From contig CAJNDS010002181.1 in the NCBI GenBank assembly GCA_905221605.1, forward strand, positions 190,501-215,000: a stretch of 24,500 nucleotides of DNA, in the 5' to 3' direction. The translations under genes were made by a program, and so were the position numbers. The notes below the pieces were generated by a model. That model had not been told where the DNA came from. It ran no database searches and saw only the letters and a program-made list of their open reading frames with translations. This document shows positions 10,601-18,047 of this stretch, piece after piece (the stretch's first letter is position 1; every line of letters starts with the position of its first letter). The DNA is from Symbiodinium natans. Its lineage: Eukaryota > Sar > Dinophyceae > Suessiales > Symbiodiniaceae.

Positions 10601-10695
10601 TACACCCATGAAGTGATTGCGGGTTTGTCGGCGTGTCAGGGCTTAGGATTCGGGGTTATTAGTGTTTAGGACATGGCTTTCATCTCCAACCTCTG

Positions 10696-10779
10696 AACCC
10701 TAAACCCTAAACCCTAAACCCTAAACCCTAAACCCTAAACCCTAAACCCTAAACCCTAAACCCTAAACCCTAAACCCTG
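10696..10779 (-). repeat. CCCTAAA array
   Basis: Twelve nearly perfect heptamers; an opposite-strand array follows after 109 bp. Confidence 0.96.
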
Positions 10780-10888
10780 AGGGCCCATATTCAGGGCCTA
10801 TAGAACTACCCTTAGAGCCATCCTACGCCTTGAGCCCGAAGTGTGGCAAGGCCGGCTCCCTAAAACATTGCATTCCCGAAATGCTCGG

Positions 10889-10995
10889 GTTTAGGGATTA
10901 GGGTTTAGGGTTTAGGGTTTAGGGTTTGGGGTTTAGGGTTTAGGGTTTAGGGTTTAGGGTTTAGGGTTTAGGGTTTAGGGTTTAGGGTTTAGGGT
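10889..10995 (+). repeat. TTTAGGG array
   Basis: About 15 units with one TTTAGGGA and one TTTGGGG variant. Confidence 0.95.
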
Positions 10996-11313
10996 GTGTC
11001 CCTGTGCCGTAACAAGCATGCCCAACGAGGGCAAGGTACGTTGCCTGTTGACACTACTCTGGGCTCATACAAGGCGACATTGCGGTCTAGGGTATAGGGT
11101 TTAGGGTTTAGAGTTCAGGGCTTCGGGAAATCCCCCTGAAAACGACTGGAGGTGCACAGAACAGGATACGTCTACCGGCGAGGGTTTCCGGTTTAGGATT
11201 TCGGGCCCGCGGGTTGCAGTTTAAGGAATTCGGGCCCCGAACTTTCAGGGTAAAGGGGTCAGGTCAGGGTGTGGTACCCTTCCCTTCAAATGGACGACCC
11301 CTAACCCTGAGTA

Positions 11314-11424
11314 GGGTTTAGGGTTTAGGGTTTAGGGTTTAGGGTTTAGGGTTTAGGGTTTAGGGTTTAGGGTTTAGGGTTTAGGGTTTAGGGTTTAGGG
11401 TTTAGGGTTTAGGGTTTAGGGTTC
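11314..11424 (+). repeat. TTTAGGG array
   Basis: About 16 perfect heptamers. A small relic array (11089-11120) lies upstream, separated by degenerate G-rich sequence. Confidence 0.96.
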
Positions 11425-11587
11425 AGGGTTGAGTTAGGGTACCTCTTAAGTATATGGTTTCAAAGTACCCGAAATAAGCTTACTTATGAGTACCCATGAG
11501 CCTCCATGTAAGGGAAGATGGCGCAATGTTCATGGATTAGGGTTCAGGGCTTCGGTGAGGGGGAGGGCACCGATTACGTTTCAAGGT

Positions 11588-11687
11588 TTGGGTTTAGGGT
11601 TTAGGGTTTAGGGTTTAGGGTTTAGGGTTTAGGGTTTAGGGTTTAGGATTTAGGGTTTAGGGTTTAGGGTTTAGGGCTTAGGGCCCA
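11588..11687 (+). repeat. TTTAGGG array
   Basis: About 14 units with one TTTAGGA; an opposite-strand array begins 69 bp later. Confidence 0.95.
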
Positions 11688-11756
11688 GACAGGCCAAGTT
11701 GCTTTCGAGAATTGTCTATCTGCGGGGCGTGGATGCTTGTAGGGACACCCCATGTT

Positions 11757-11886
11757 TAGCCCTAAACCCTAAACCCTAAACCCTAAACCCTAAACCCTAA
11801 AACCCTAAACCCTAAAACCCTAAACCCTAAAACCCTAAACCCTAAACCTTAAACCCTAAACCCTAAAACCCTAAACCCTAAACCCC
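11757..11886 (-). repeat. CCCTAAA array with 15-bp higher-order repeat
   Basis: At about 11793-11845 units alternate between 8 bp (CCCTAAAA) and 7 bp (CCCTAAA), giving a 15-bp period repeated about three times. Confidence 0.92.
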
Positions 11887-12595
11887 GAAACTCGATCTCA
11901 GGGTCCTCCTCGGCATTGGCGCTGGCTTGGAAGCTGTCTGAAAACCGCCTGCAACTCTAAACCCTAAACCCTATTCTTGGCTGCACTGAGGAGGGTAGCT
12001 ATAAATGAACTTTTTAGGTGCCTTACTGCGAAACCCACTAAACCCAAAAAGGCTAAGGATCTAAAGTTGCAGTAAAGCACCACGAAGATTTTAGGGCTTA
12101 CGGCTTAGGGTTTCGGGTTTAGGGCTCAGGGGATAGGGGTTAAAGGGTTTAGGGTTTGGGGTTTTAGGGCTTTACGGTTGGTCCAGTGTCTCGGCCCGAG
12201 GGCCTAGAGCTCAGGGATTTCGAGCTTTTGGGCAAGAAGCTGAAGAACAGCCTTACGAACCGTAAGAACAAAAATATTGAGCTTTTAGGGCTCTTCAGGG
12301 CATTTAGGGCTTGGAGCCATGGGGTTCAGAACCCGACTGCGAAGTCCCCACCCGAAGAAGCTGCCCCTGAACGCTAAACACAACAACTCACATTGGTTGG
12401 AACTCATGAGATGTGTCCTCTGGATGTGCTATTGATATACCCAATGGTTGTATTGATGGCAGATTGTGCAACACATGGCAAGTACATCATGGCCGACTTA
12501 CTTTTGATAAAAACAAATACAATGCCCGAAAACAATAAGACGAACATTTACAGATGTTCAAACCAATAAACTTAAATCATGCATTTGGGGCCTCA
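11887..12595. other. Non-coding stretch left of the retroelement
   Basis: Scattered heptamer relics (11956-11971, 12090-12165). A 63-residue plus-strand frame at 12186-12377 shows no domain. 12380-12590 is AT-richer and featureless. Confidence 0.5.
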
Positions 12596-12613
12596 CCCTA
12601 AACCCTAAACCCT
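12596..12613 (-). repeat. Left telomere-heptamer flank of the retroelement
   Basis: CACCCTAAACCCTAAACCCTAG: two to three CCCTAAA units run directly into the sense 3' end of the element and share AACCCTAG with the repeat. It is very short compared with the right flank. Confidence 0.85.
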
Positions 12614-13174
12614 AGTTCTCTCAAGCACATACTCGCGCCTGACCTTTTGCAGACCGTCCGCCGTCCATGGGATACTGTGAGCGCGGCTTGGGTGATCCCG
12701 GGACACTTCTTACTTCGAAGAAGCGGTCTGGTACTAACTCTTGGACATATAAATTTCGCGAGCAAGGCATGTGCAGTTCACACGCTGAGCTGAGATGCTG
12801 TCAAAATTCATCTAAACATTTGACGTCCCGATGACCACAGCAGTTGTGTGGTGATGCTAAGCAAGGATTGGTACAGACTGGAGTAGCAGAGCTGCCACAA
12901 ACTACTTCTAGAATGAGCGTCACCTTGATGCGAATTGGTTGTTCCCACTGTCTGGTTCATCATAGCTTCTAACATTCTGAACTCGAGATCTGGCCCTGAC
13001 ATGCTTCCAGTAGCATGCATTACAACATGCTCTCCGGATTTTTGCAGAGCCCAAGTGAGCATTCTTGACATCAATGCTTGAATCACCGATTGGCCTTGGA
13101 AACTCCAGATATACAAAAGCACTGCCACCAAAGCACTCCACTGCAATGACAGTACGATTAGCCATATCAGGGCA
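12608..13174 (-). repeat. 3' pseudo-LTR (sense) of the retroelement, 567 bp
   Basis: Second copy of the 567-bp direct repeat. Its sense 3' end (plus-strand AACCCTAG at 12608) merges into CCCTAAA heptamers on the left, so the last bases of the element and the target share TAGGGTT. The other side (GGCA, 13171-13174) joins the unique body. Differences from the 18048 copy are at 12771, 12773 and 12775. In PLE fashion this copy would carry the 3' UTR and the site at which reverse transcription starts. Confidence 0.9.
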
Positions 13175-13198
13175 TCTGTGCCAAAACGACCCAACCAT
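12920..13198 (-). CDS. Possible 92-residue small ORF, 3' copy of the pseudo-LTR ORF
   Basis: Same frame as the 81-residue ORF in the 5' repeat, but here an in-frame ATG in the unique body (13198) adds 11 residues (MVGSFWHRCPD) upstream of the shared MANRT. It starts 44 bp downstream of the stop of the 239-residue ORF. Function unknown. The shared frame is conserved trivially because the repeats are nearly identical, so this is weak evidence for coding. Confidence 0.2.
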   Translation of the reverse strand: MVGSFWHRCPDMANRTVIAVECFGGSAFVYLEFPRPIGDSSIDVKNAHLGSAKIRRACCNACYWKHVRARSRVQNVRSYDEPDSGNNQFASR

Positions 13199-13242
13199 TT
13201 GGCGACAGCCCGAAGGGTGGGCGAATATCTGCAGAATCCTAG
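13175..13242 (-). other. Short unique 3' segment between the second ORF and the 3' repeat
   Basis: This 68-bp segment separates the stop of the 239-residue ORF from the 3' pseudo-LTR. Part of it is open as the extension of the 92-residue frame. No terminator or hairpin was recognised. Confidence 0.5.
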
Positions 13243-13962
13243 TCAGTTGCCGGGAGCTGGCTTGAAAGGGAGCTCAGTCTGGCGGAGGTTCTTGCCTGCC
13301 GTCGGAGCACTTGCCTTGCCAGACTTCTCAGCAAGCTGCTTTGCCAAACCCGCAACCTGCGCCTGCAACTGCTTGATCGCCGCATCTTTGTCAAGTTCTG
13401 TGTTGTCAGCCGCAACGACTGTGGGCACCCCAGCATCACCACTCTTCTCCTGTGAGGACTTCATGAACTCCATCATGAACTGCATGGTTTGGGACTGCTG
13501 CTCAAGAGCCATCTGCAGTGCTGCGTTATTGGCGTCTTGGGCCTCTGGGCTGGTAGACTGTGGCAAAGGAGGCTTGGGCTCCGCAGTCTCCTTGTTCGCA
13601 CCACCGAAGAGGCCCACAACCGCACGAGTAAGCGCACTGCCGGCTCTGGCAGGGGGAGAGCTGTGTTGCTGCAGCTGTTGCTGCTCCACACCGTTGGTCA
13701 ACCTGGAGGTGAGCATTGCAAAGCCTTCAGAAATGGCACACTCCAGCGTTGAGCTAAGCGCAGTCTGGAAGGAACGAGAAACTGCCTGTTCCAGTCCTCC
13801 TCCCCGGCCGTTGCTGTAGGGGCTGAAGCGCTGTGAGTAGCCGTGATGCTTTCCGTGGCCTTTGCCACCACCTTTGCCACCATGCCCATACCACTGTCCC
13901 CGCGGCGTGTGGTATGAGCTTGAGTGTGGCTGGTCATGACGACGGGAGTGCCACTCAGGCAT
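13243..13962 (-). CDS. Hypothetical 239-residue Gly/His-rich, coiled-coil protein of the retroelement
   Basis: I do not recognise this protein. The open frame reaches 13989 only through a GTG codon; the first ATG is at 13962 and begins MPEWHSRRHD. Residues 1-58 are rich in Gly, His, Arg and Lys (GHGGKGGGKGHGKHHGY at 26-42), as in RNA-binding tails. Residues 83-145 are Gln/Pro/Ala-rich. Residues 141-170 contain a Met/Gln-rich helix, and 187-213 look like a short coiled coil (AAIKQLQAQVAGLAKQLAEK at 194-213). It lies in the sense orientation downstream of the RT frame, 198 bp after its stop, and ends 69 bp before the 3' repeat. Inference: an accessory or ORF1-like nucleic-acid-binding protein, by analogy with retroelement ORF1/Gag proteins; no homology is claimed. 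A pyrimidine-rich tract plus AG lies just upstream, so it could be expressed by splicing. The overlapping plus-strand frame 13178-13819 looks like its antisense shadow. Confidence 0.5.
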   Translation of the reverse strand: MPEWHSRRHDQPHSSSYHTPRGQWYGHGGKGGGKGHGKHHGYSQRFSPYSNGRGGGLEQAVSRSFQTALSSTLECAISEGFAMLTSRLTNGVEQQQLQQHSSPPARAGSALTRAVVGLFGGANKETAEPKPPLPQSTSPEAQDANNAALQMALEQQSQTMQFMMEFMKSSQEKSGDAGVPTVVAADNTELDKDAAIKQLQAQVAGLAKQLAEKSGKASAPTAGKNLRQTELPFKPAPGN

Positions 13963-13988
13963 GGCTGCAGGAAGCTTGCAAACACCCA

Positions 13989-14117
13989 CTGCGGAAGGAA
14001 AGGCCTAACAGCAACCAAAGAACCAGACTAGGGCCAACAAACGGTTGAAGTCTCCGCGATGGCAAGTGACTACAACATGAAAACAAAAACCCAAGAAAAC
14101 AAACCAAAAAAGTTAGC
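13989..14117 (-). promoter_or_regulatory. Candidate 3' splice sites between the two retroelement ORFs
   Basis: In the sense direction the inter-ORF gap contains GCTAAC (plus 14112-14117), a branch-point-like word, followed by a T-rich tract of about 40 nt ending GTTGTAG (AG at plus 14071-14070). A second pyrimidine run, CCTTTCCTTCCGCAG, ends at 13989, 27 nt before the ATG of the 239-residue ORF. These have the form of splice acceptors. Inference: the downstream ORF could be exposed by cis-splicing or by spliced-leader trans-splicing, which is general in dinoflagellates. No donor was identified. Confidence 0.35.
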
Positions 14118-14160
14118 ATGAAGAGGTTCGCGCGCTGCAGCAATGGCACCAAAGCAGCAG

Positions 14161-17100
14161 CTACAGTAACCAACTAGACCGAACGCAAGTGGGCAGGCCG
14201 CTGTTTGACCAATCATCCAGAGTCCGCAAAGCAATGTGTGATGCCTTGGGGAAGTGAGGCAAGCGGCCCCAGATTTTACGGAGCTGTTGAGCTGGATAGC
14301 CACTAAGAGCCCAAACCAACAGTTCTGCCCGAACTGTGGCCTCAAGGCACTCCTGTTCCAACTGCAAAGATTTCCATCTGACAAGCTTCCCTGCCACAAT
14401 GCCCCTTACTTCCGAAAGATCAGTATGATGATCACCAAGCCATGGAACCACCCTGAACTTTTTGGGAGCACCTGCACCACCAGCTTCCCTCCAAGCCTGT
14501 TCAAGGCCAGCTGCAGTAACTGTAAGTGACCCCCCTACACTATCCAACCAAACATCTAACCAGGGAAACCCTAGAATTTCGCGCGTGGCGGGTTCAAAAG
14601 CAACAGGTTGGGCACACAAAAGCTTAGTGAGTTTATGCAAGCAAGAGGTGCACAGAACTTGCGAGGCCATAGCAAGATCATCAACATACCTTGTGTTGGC
14701 AACAGCATCAGAAAGAACGTTTGCAGCCGAAGGCAGAAACCCAGAGGCTCTGAGCACCAAGAGTTTATTGCAGGCACTGAACTCCTCAAAGGCAAGAACT
14801 GCGGAAGCGATTGCCTTGGAAAGCTGACCCCCTATGGGGGCACCTACTACTTGGCGGAACAGTGCCTTTCCCAGCCGAATGACCCGCTGCTGCAGAGCGA
14901 GATCAAGCACACAGACGATGTCTGACCAAGTCCACACTGTAGAGGCAGCTCTGTGACGAAAGTCATTTGTAGCAACCCAGGTGCGCAAATGTCTGGACCT
15001 GGCGACCACAATGCCGACGGCAGAGGGCCGCTCGTTTTTTAGCAGTTCGATCAAGCCAAGGACAGACTGACGAATCCTCGAGGGGTCTAGCTCTTCGTAC
15101 ATTTGGGCAGCGTCACATACACATATCGATAAGGTCGGTTTTGGCTCCCTGCACCGCACACACAAATCGCTGCAACACGTGAGCTTGTTGACTGCAGAGC
15201 GAAAGTCCTTCACTGCAGAGAAAAGATTGGCAGTTTCAAACCCTACTGCTAACTCAGAAATGATCCCTAGGATTGCTCGTCCAGCATTCTTGTACATATG
15301 ACTGGCAGGGTGCGCACGCCAAGAGATTATTCTGCGGAAGCATGAGTGTCCACGTTTTGTGCAAATGTGCGAGACATCACCAGCTGCATGAAAACATTTA
15401 GATTTAATCGTGCAGTACGCGTAGGGTAGTTTGAAGCTACGCCAGCGCTCGCGGGACGCGAACCTTTTGAGGTGTTGGGGCAACAAACGCAAATGCAACT
15501 GCCTGTACTCTTCACAAATGCTCTGCGCGTCACCATGCATGGGTTGCCAGTGCAAGGGGTCTTGGCGGAACATCCAGAAACACCATCTCTCATAGATGGG
15601 GACAGGCATCGACCAGGCAGCATGCTTATCCTTATCTTCTTGCACAAGCACCTCGGCCGAGGAATTGCGTGGGAATTTGGCGCAATAGGCAGAGTACAGA
15701 CCGGAAGGCAGCTTTGCCTTACACACTGTCGGGAACACACGTGCGCAAAAGGCAAGGGGTGGGTTACACCGCATCTTACTGGCAAGCCAATGCACTGTTT
15801 GCGAAGCCTCCTGCAACAAAGCCTCTTGTGACTGCCAAACAGGAACCTTCCAATGCAGTTTGAACCTACGCATCTGACGGCAATCAGCGGGAGACGGCTT
15901 CAGTTTGTGGAGTGGCCACGTAGCGAAGGCATTGCTGAATCTCTGTGCAACCTGGATGTAACGCCAGCGGTCAGCAAACGTGCATCTTTTGGCTTTGACG
16001 GGTTGCAGCAAGGAAGCAAACCACACTCCGTGAACATTGGCCCTGAGACGAGCTTCGGATTGCAGGAGCTGCGCGACTTGCCTGAAAACCCAAATGGGAA
16101 TCTGCGCCGGCCACGCAACACAGATACGTCTGAGAGGAACAAGGCCGAAACACGCGAGATGGAGGGACATCCGTTTTTGAGCCCGCAGTTTTGCGCTACC
16201 AGGTGGCATGGCTCGAACGTGCTTGGCAAGATGAACTGCGCACGCGGCCTCTGGCTGCGTAGTGGCAAAGGAACAGACAGATTTGAGCCGCTGGTGCAGA
16301 CTTTCCCAACATGGGTCCTTTGTGTCTGCGATGTAGCGTGTCAGCAGGCCTGCCATATCTGCTCTCACAACATCAACCGGACCATAGCCTAAACCCGAGA
16401 GCAGCATGTTCTGTAGGGCAATCTTATACCCAACAGAAAACCCAACTTTGTAAAGGACATGTCGCTGAACCTGCAGGGGGTTGTCTTGTAGCGTGCACAC
16501 ACGTGCATGTAGGCGGTGTTGGGCACGATGCCACACATCAAAACGAACAGCGTGCGCGTGAACAATGTCTGACGAGACGGCTCTGCGGTGCGGACGCGCG
16601 CGGTTCCTGCGAGAGGCACAGGAGCGCCGAGCACATTGCACAGACTTAGTACCAATGGATTTGCTGTTGCCCTGCTGCTGAAAACATGCTATGCTTGCCT
16701 CTTCCAAGGCCCGAATGTAGGTTTCTGGACCCTGGGCCAACACCCAAAACATGTGGTCAGAGAGCCTGGCATGACGGAACAATCGGCATTTCTGTCTGAG
16801 CACAGGAGGACCGGCGTAGGCAGGAGTTTGAAGGCAGGAGTGTTCAAGTATATGCTGGTAAGCACGGTTTACTGGCGAAGAACCTTGGCAGCGATGTCGC
16901 TGGACCCCAAATTTAGTCGACCCAACATAGTTGAAAAAGGTCGAAGAAAGCTGGTACAGAACCGCAGCATCAGGTTGCTCGCAAACGCCCGCAAAGGCTT
17001 GCAAGCTAACAAACTGGACAAACGCTGTCTTCGACGCCGCAGTCCAACTCTTGCTTGCGAGAAAAGCATTGAACACGTCGGGCGGCAGACCCAAGCATCT

Positions 17101-17991
17101 TTTGACCGCCCGGCGGCGTTTCCTGCAGCCACCTTGAGCCTGCCAAGCAGTTATGAGGACAAGCTTCAAGCTTCCACAAGCAAGGAACAAAAGGTCTGAG
17201 GACAAAGAAGTTGACCTCTTGGTGCGCAGAGAAGTCGGAAAAATCCAAAAGCACAACGCCTCCAACACAACGTTCAAGCTTTGAATATGTTCCCAAGCGA
17301 CAGAGCGCATCTCAACCAACTGCCCAACGCATGCAGCGACACGCAGAATCGTGTCCATTACTTTTGCGTTGTGTGGCCTGGTGGCGCACGCAGGTTTTGC
17401 AAGTCTCAAATCCGCCGTCCACTGCTGGACCTGAAGGTGGGGCAGTACAAGACCATCACACCATGCATCAAGGCCTGATAGGATGCGTGACGTCATGTCG
17501 GCTTGAGACAACGCAGCGAGATTTGAACCAACAAACTCGACACGACACGGAGCACAGCGAGAAGGCTTAGCAGGCAACTCTGAAGAAGCATGTTCTGGAG
17601 CCAAGCGTTCCGCACTCGACAAGGAATGCCGTGTAAGAGCCTGAGTAGCTCTGCGAGGACATAGCAACAGGAGCAGCACCTGTCTAAACCATTCTTGGAA
17701 GTGGCGTGACGCAACAGGGAGGACCCACCTGCGAAGTCTTTTCATGGCCATGTGTCTCAAAGTACGCGTCCGTGGGCGCGTGCGTTTGTGCTTGCGACGC
17801 GAAGCAGTCCAACTGACATGAGGAATATGGAGTGAATTTAACTGACTGATATTGCGAAGGTGTGAGTTGTTGGCGGGGCCAGGTTGCAACCCTAGCAGCC
17901 ACACACTAAAGTACCAGCAGAACAAGATCGCAATCTTGCAGCCGTGAAAAGTTATCCGTGCAAGGAGTGTGATGCGAAAAGAAATGCTCAT
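14161..17991 (-). CDS. GIY-YIG endonuclease / Penelope-type reverse transcriptase polyprotein
   Basis: This 1,276-residue protein would reverse-transcribe the element's RNA at a nicked chromosomal target. The frame is open upstream to a GTG at 18006, but the first ATG is at 17991 and I chose it; numbering follows that ATG. Basic blocks near 64-89, 287-299 and 460-470 could bind nucleic acid or direct nuclear import. The GIY-YIG signature is degenerate: VLY at 344-346, then YVG at 355-357 followed by STKFG, R365/H366, and an LEE at 429-431 placed like the metal-binding Glu. RT: LPYAYCTIKSK at 855-865 and RRIIS at 886-890 (motifs 1/2); motif A with D960; motif B around GAPIGG at 1050-1055; motif C RYVDD with D1104/D1105; then ILGFPWLDVWLD at 1139-1150, typical of PLE RTs. 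Cys/His residues at 866-884 and a C-x3-C-x2-C at 940-947 may bind zinc inside the RT. No nuclease follows the RT. No frameshift or stop interrupts the frame, so it may be functional. The stop is TAG at 14161-14163. Confidence 0.87.
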   Translation of the reverse strand: MSISFRITLLARITFHGCKIAILFCWYFSVWLLGLQPGPANNSHLRNISQLNSLHIPHVSWTASRRKHKRTRPRTRTLRHMAMKRLRRWVLPVASRHFQEWFRQVLLLLLCPRRATQALTRHSLSSAERLAPEHASSELPAKPSRCAPCRVEFVGSNLAALSQADMTSRILSGLDAWCDGLVLPHLQVQQWTADLRLAKPACATRPHNAKVMDTILRVAACVGQLVEMRSVAWEHIQSLNVVLEALCFWIFPTSLRTKRSTSLSSDLLFLACGSLKLVLITAWQAQGGCRKRRRAVKRCLGLPPDVFNAFLASKSWTAASKTAFVQFVSLQAFAGVCEQPDAAVLYQLSSTFFNYVGSTKFGVQRHRCQGSSPVNRAYQHILEHSCLQTPAYAGPPVLRQKCRLFRHARLSDHMFWVLAQGPETYIRALEEASIACFQQQGNSKSIGTKSVQCARRSCASRRNRARPHRRAVSSDIVHAHAVRFDVWHRAQHRLHARVCTLQDNPLQVQRHVLYKVGFSVGYKIALQNMLLSGLGYGPVDVVRADMAGLLTRYIADTKDPCWESLHQRLKSVCSFATTQPEAACAVHLAKHVRAMPPGSAKLRAQKRMSLHLACFGLVPLRRICVAWPAQIPIWVFRQVAQLLQSEARLRANVHGVWFASLLQPVKAKRCTFADRWRYIQVAQRFSNAFATWPLHKLKPSPADCRQMRRFKLHWKVPVWQSQEALLQEASQTVHWLASKMRCNPPLAFCARVFPTVCKAKLPSGLYSAYCAKFPRNSSAEVLVQEDKDKHAAWSMPVPIYERWCFWMFRQDPLHWQPMHGDAQSICEEYRQLHLRLLPQHLKRFASRERWRSFKLPYAYCTIKSKCFHAAGDVSHICTKRGHSCFRRIISWRAHPASHMYKNAGRAILGIISELAVGFETANLFSAVKDFRSAVNKLTCCSDLCVRCREPKPTLSICVCDAAQMYEELDPSRIRQSVLGLIELLKNERPSAVGIVVARSRHLRTWVATNDFRHRAASTVWTWSDIVCVLDLALQQRVIRLGKALFRQVVGAPIGGQLSKAIASAVLAFEEFSACNKLLVLRASGFLPSAANVLSDAVANTRYVDDLAMASQVLCTSCLHKLTKLLCAQPVAFEPATREILGFPWLDVWLDSVGGSLTVTAAGLEQAWREAGGAGAPKKFRVVPWLGDHHTDLSEVRGIVAGKLVRWKSLQLEQECLEATVRAELLVWALSGYPAQQLRKIWGRLPHFPKASHIALRTLDDWSNSGLPTCVRSSWLL

Positions 17992-18047
17992 TGTGACAGC
18001 GTTCACCGTTGACTCAACTCGGGAGGAGTCCGGAAGCGGAACGCCGG

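Noticed and set aside
630-12000. CRISPR-like repeat/spacer appearance of arrays separated by about 100 bp
   Set aside because: The repeats are tandem heptamers of variable number and orientation, not single conserved direct repeats, and the genome looks eukaryotic.
12608-13174. Hammerhead ribozyme in the pseudo-LTR, known from some PLEs
   Set aside because: By eye no CTGANGA core paired with GAAA was found on either strand of the repeat; a covariance-model search would be decisive.
12808-13194. 128-residue hydrophobic frame spanning the body/3' repeat boundary
   Set aside because: Its start is a TTG codon and the first ATG removes about 40 residues; the 92-residue ATG frame competes on the same strand.
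15472-17570. Several plus-strand frames of 100-200 residues opposite the RT gene
   Set aside because: They lie antisense to a frame with clear GIY-YIG and RT motifs and show no motifs of their own; they are shadows.
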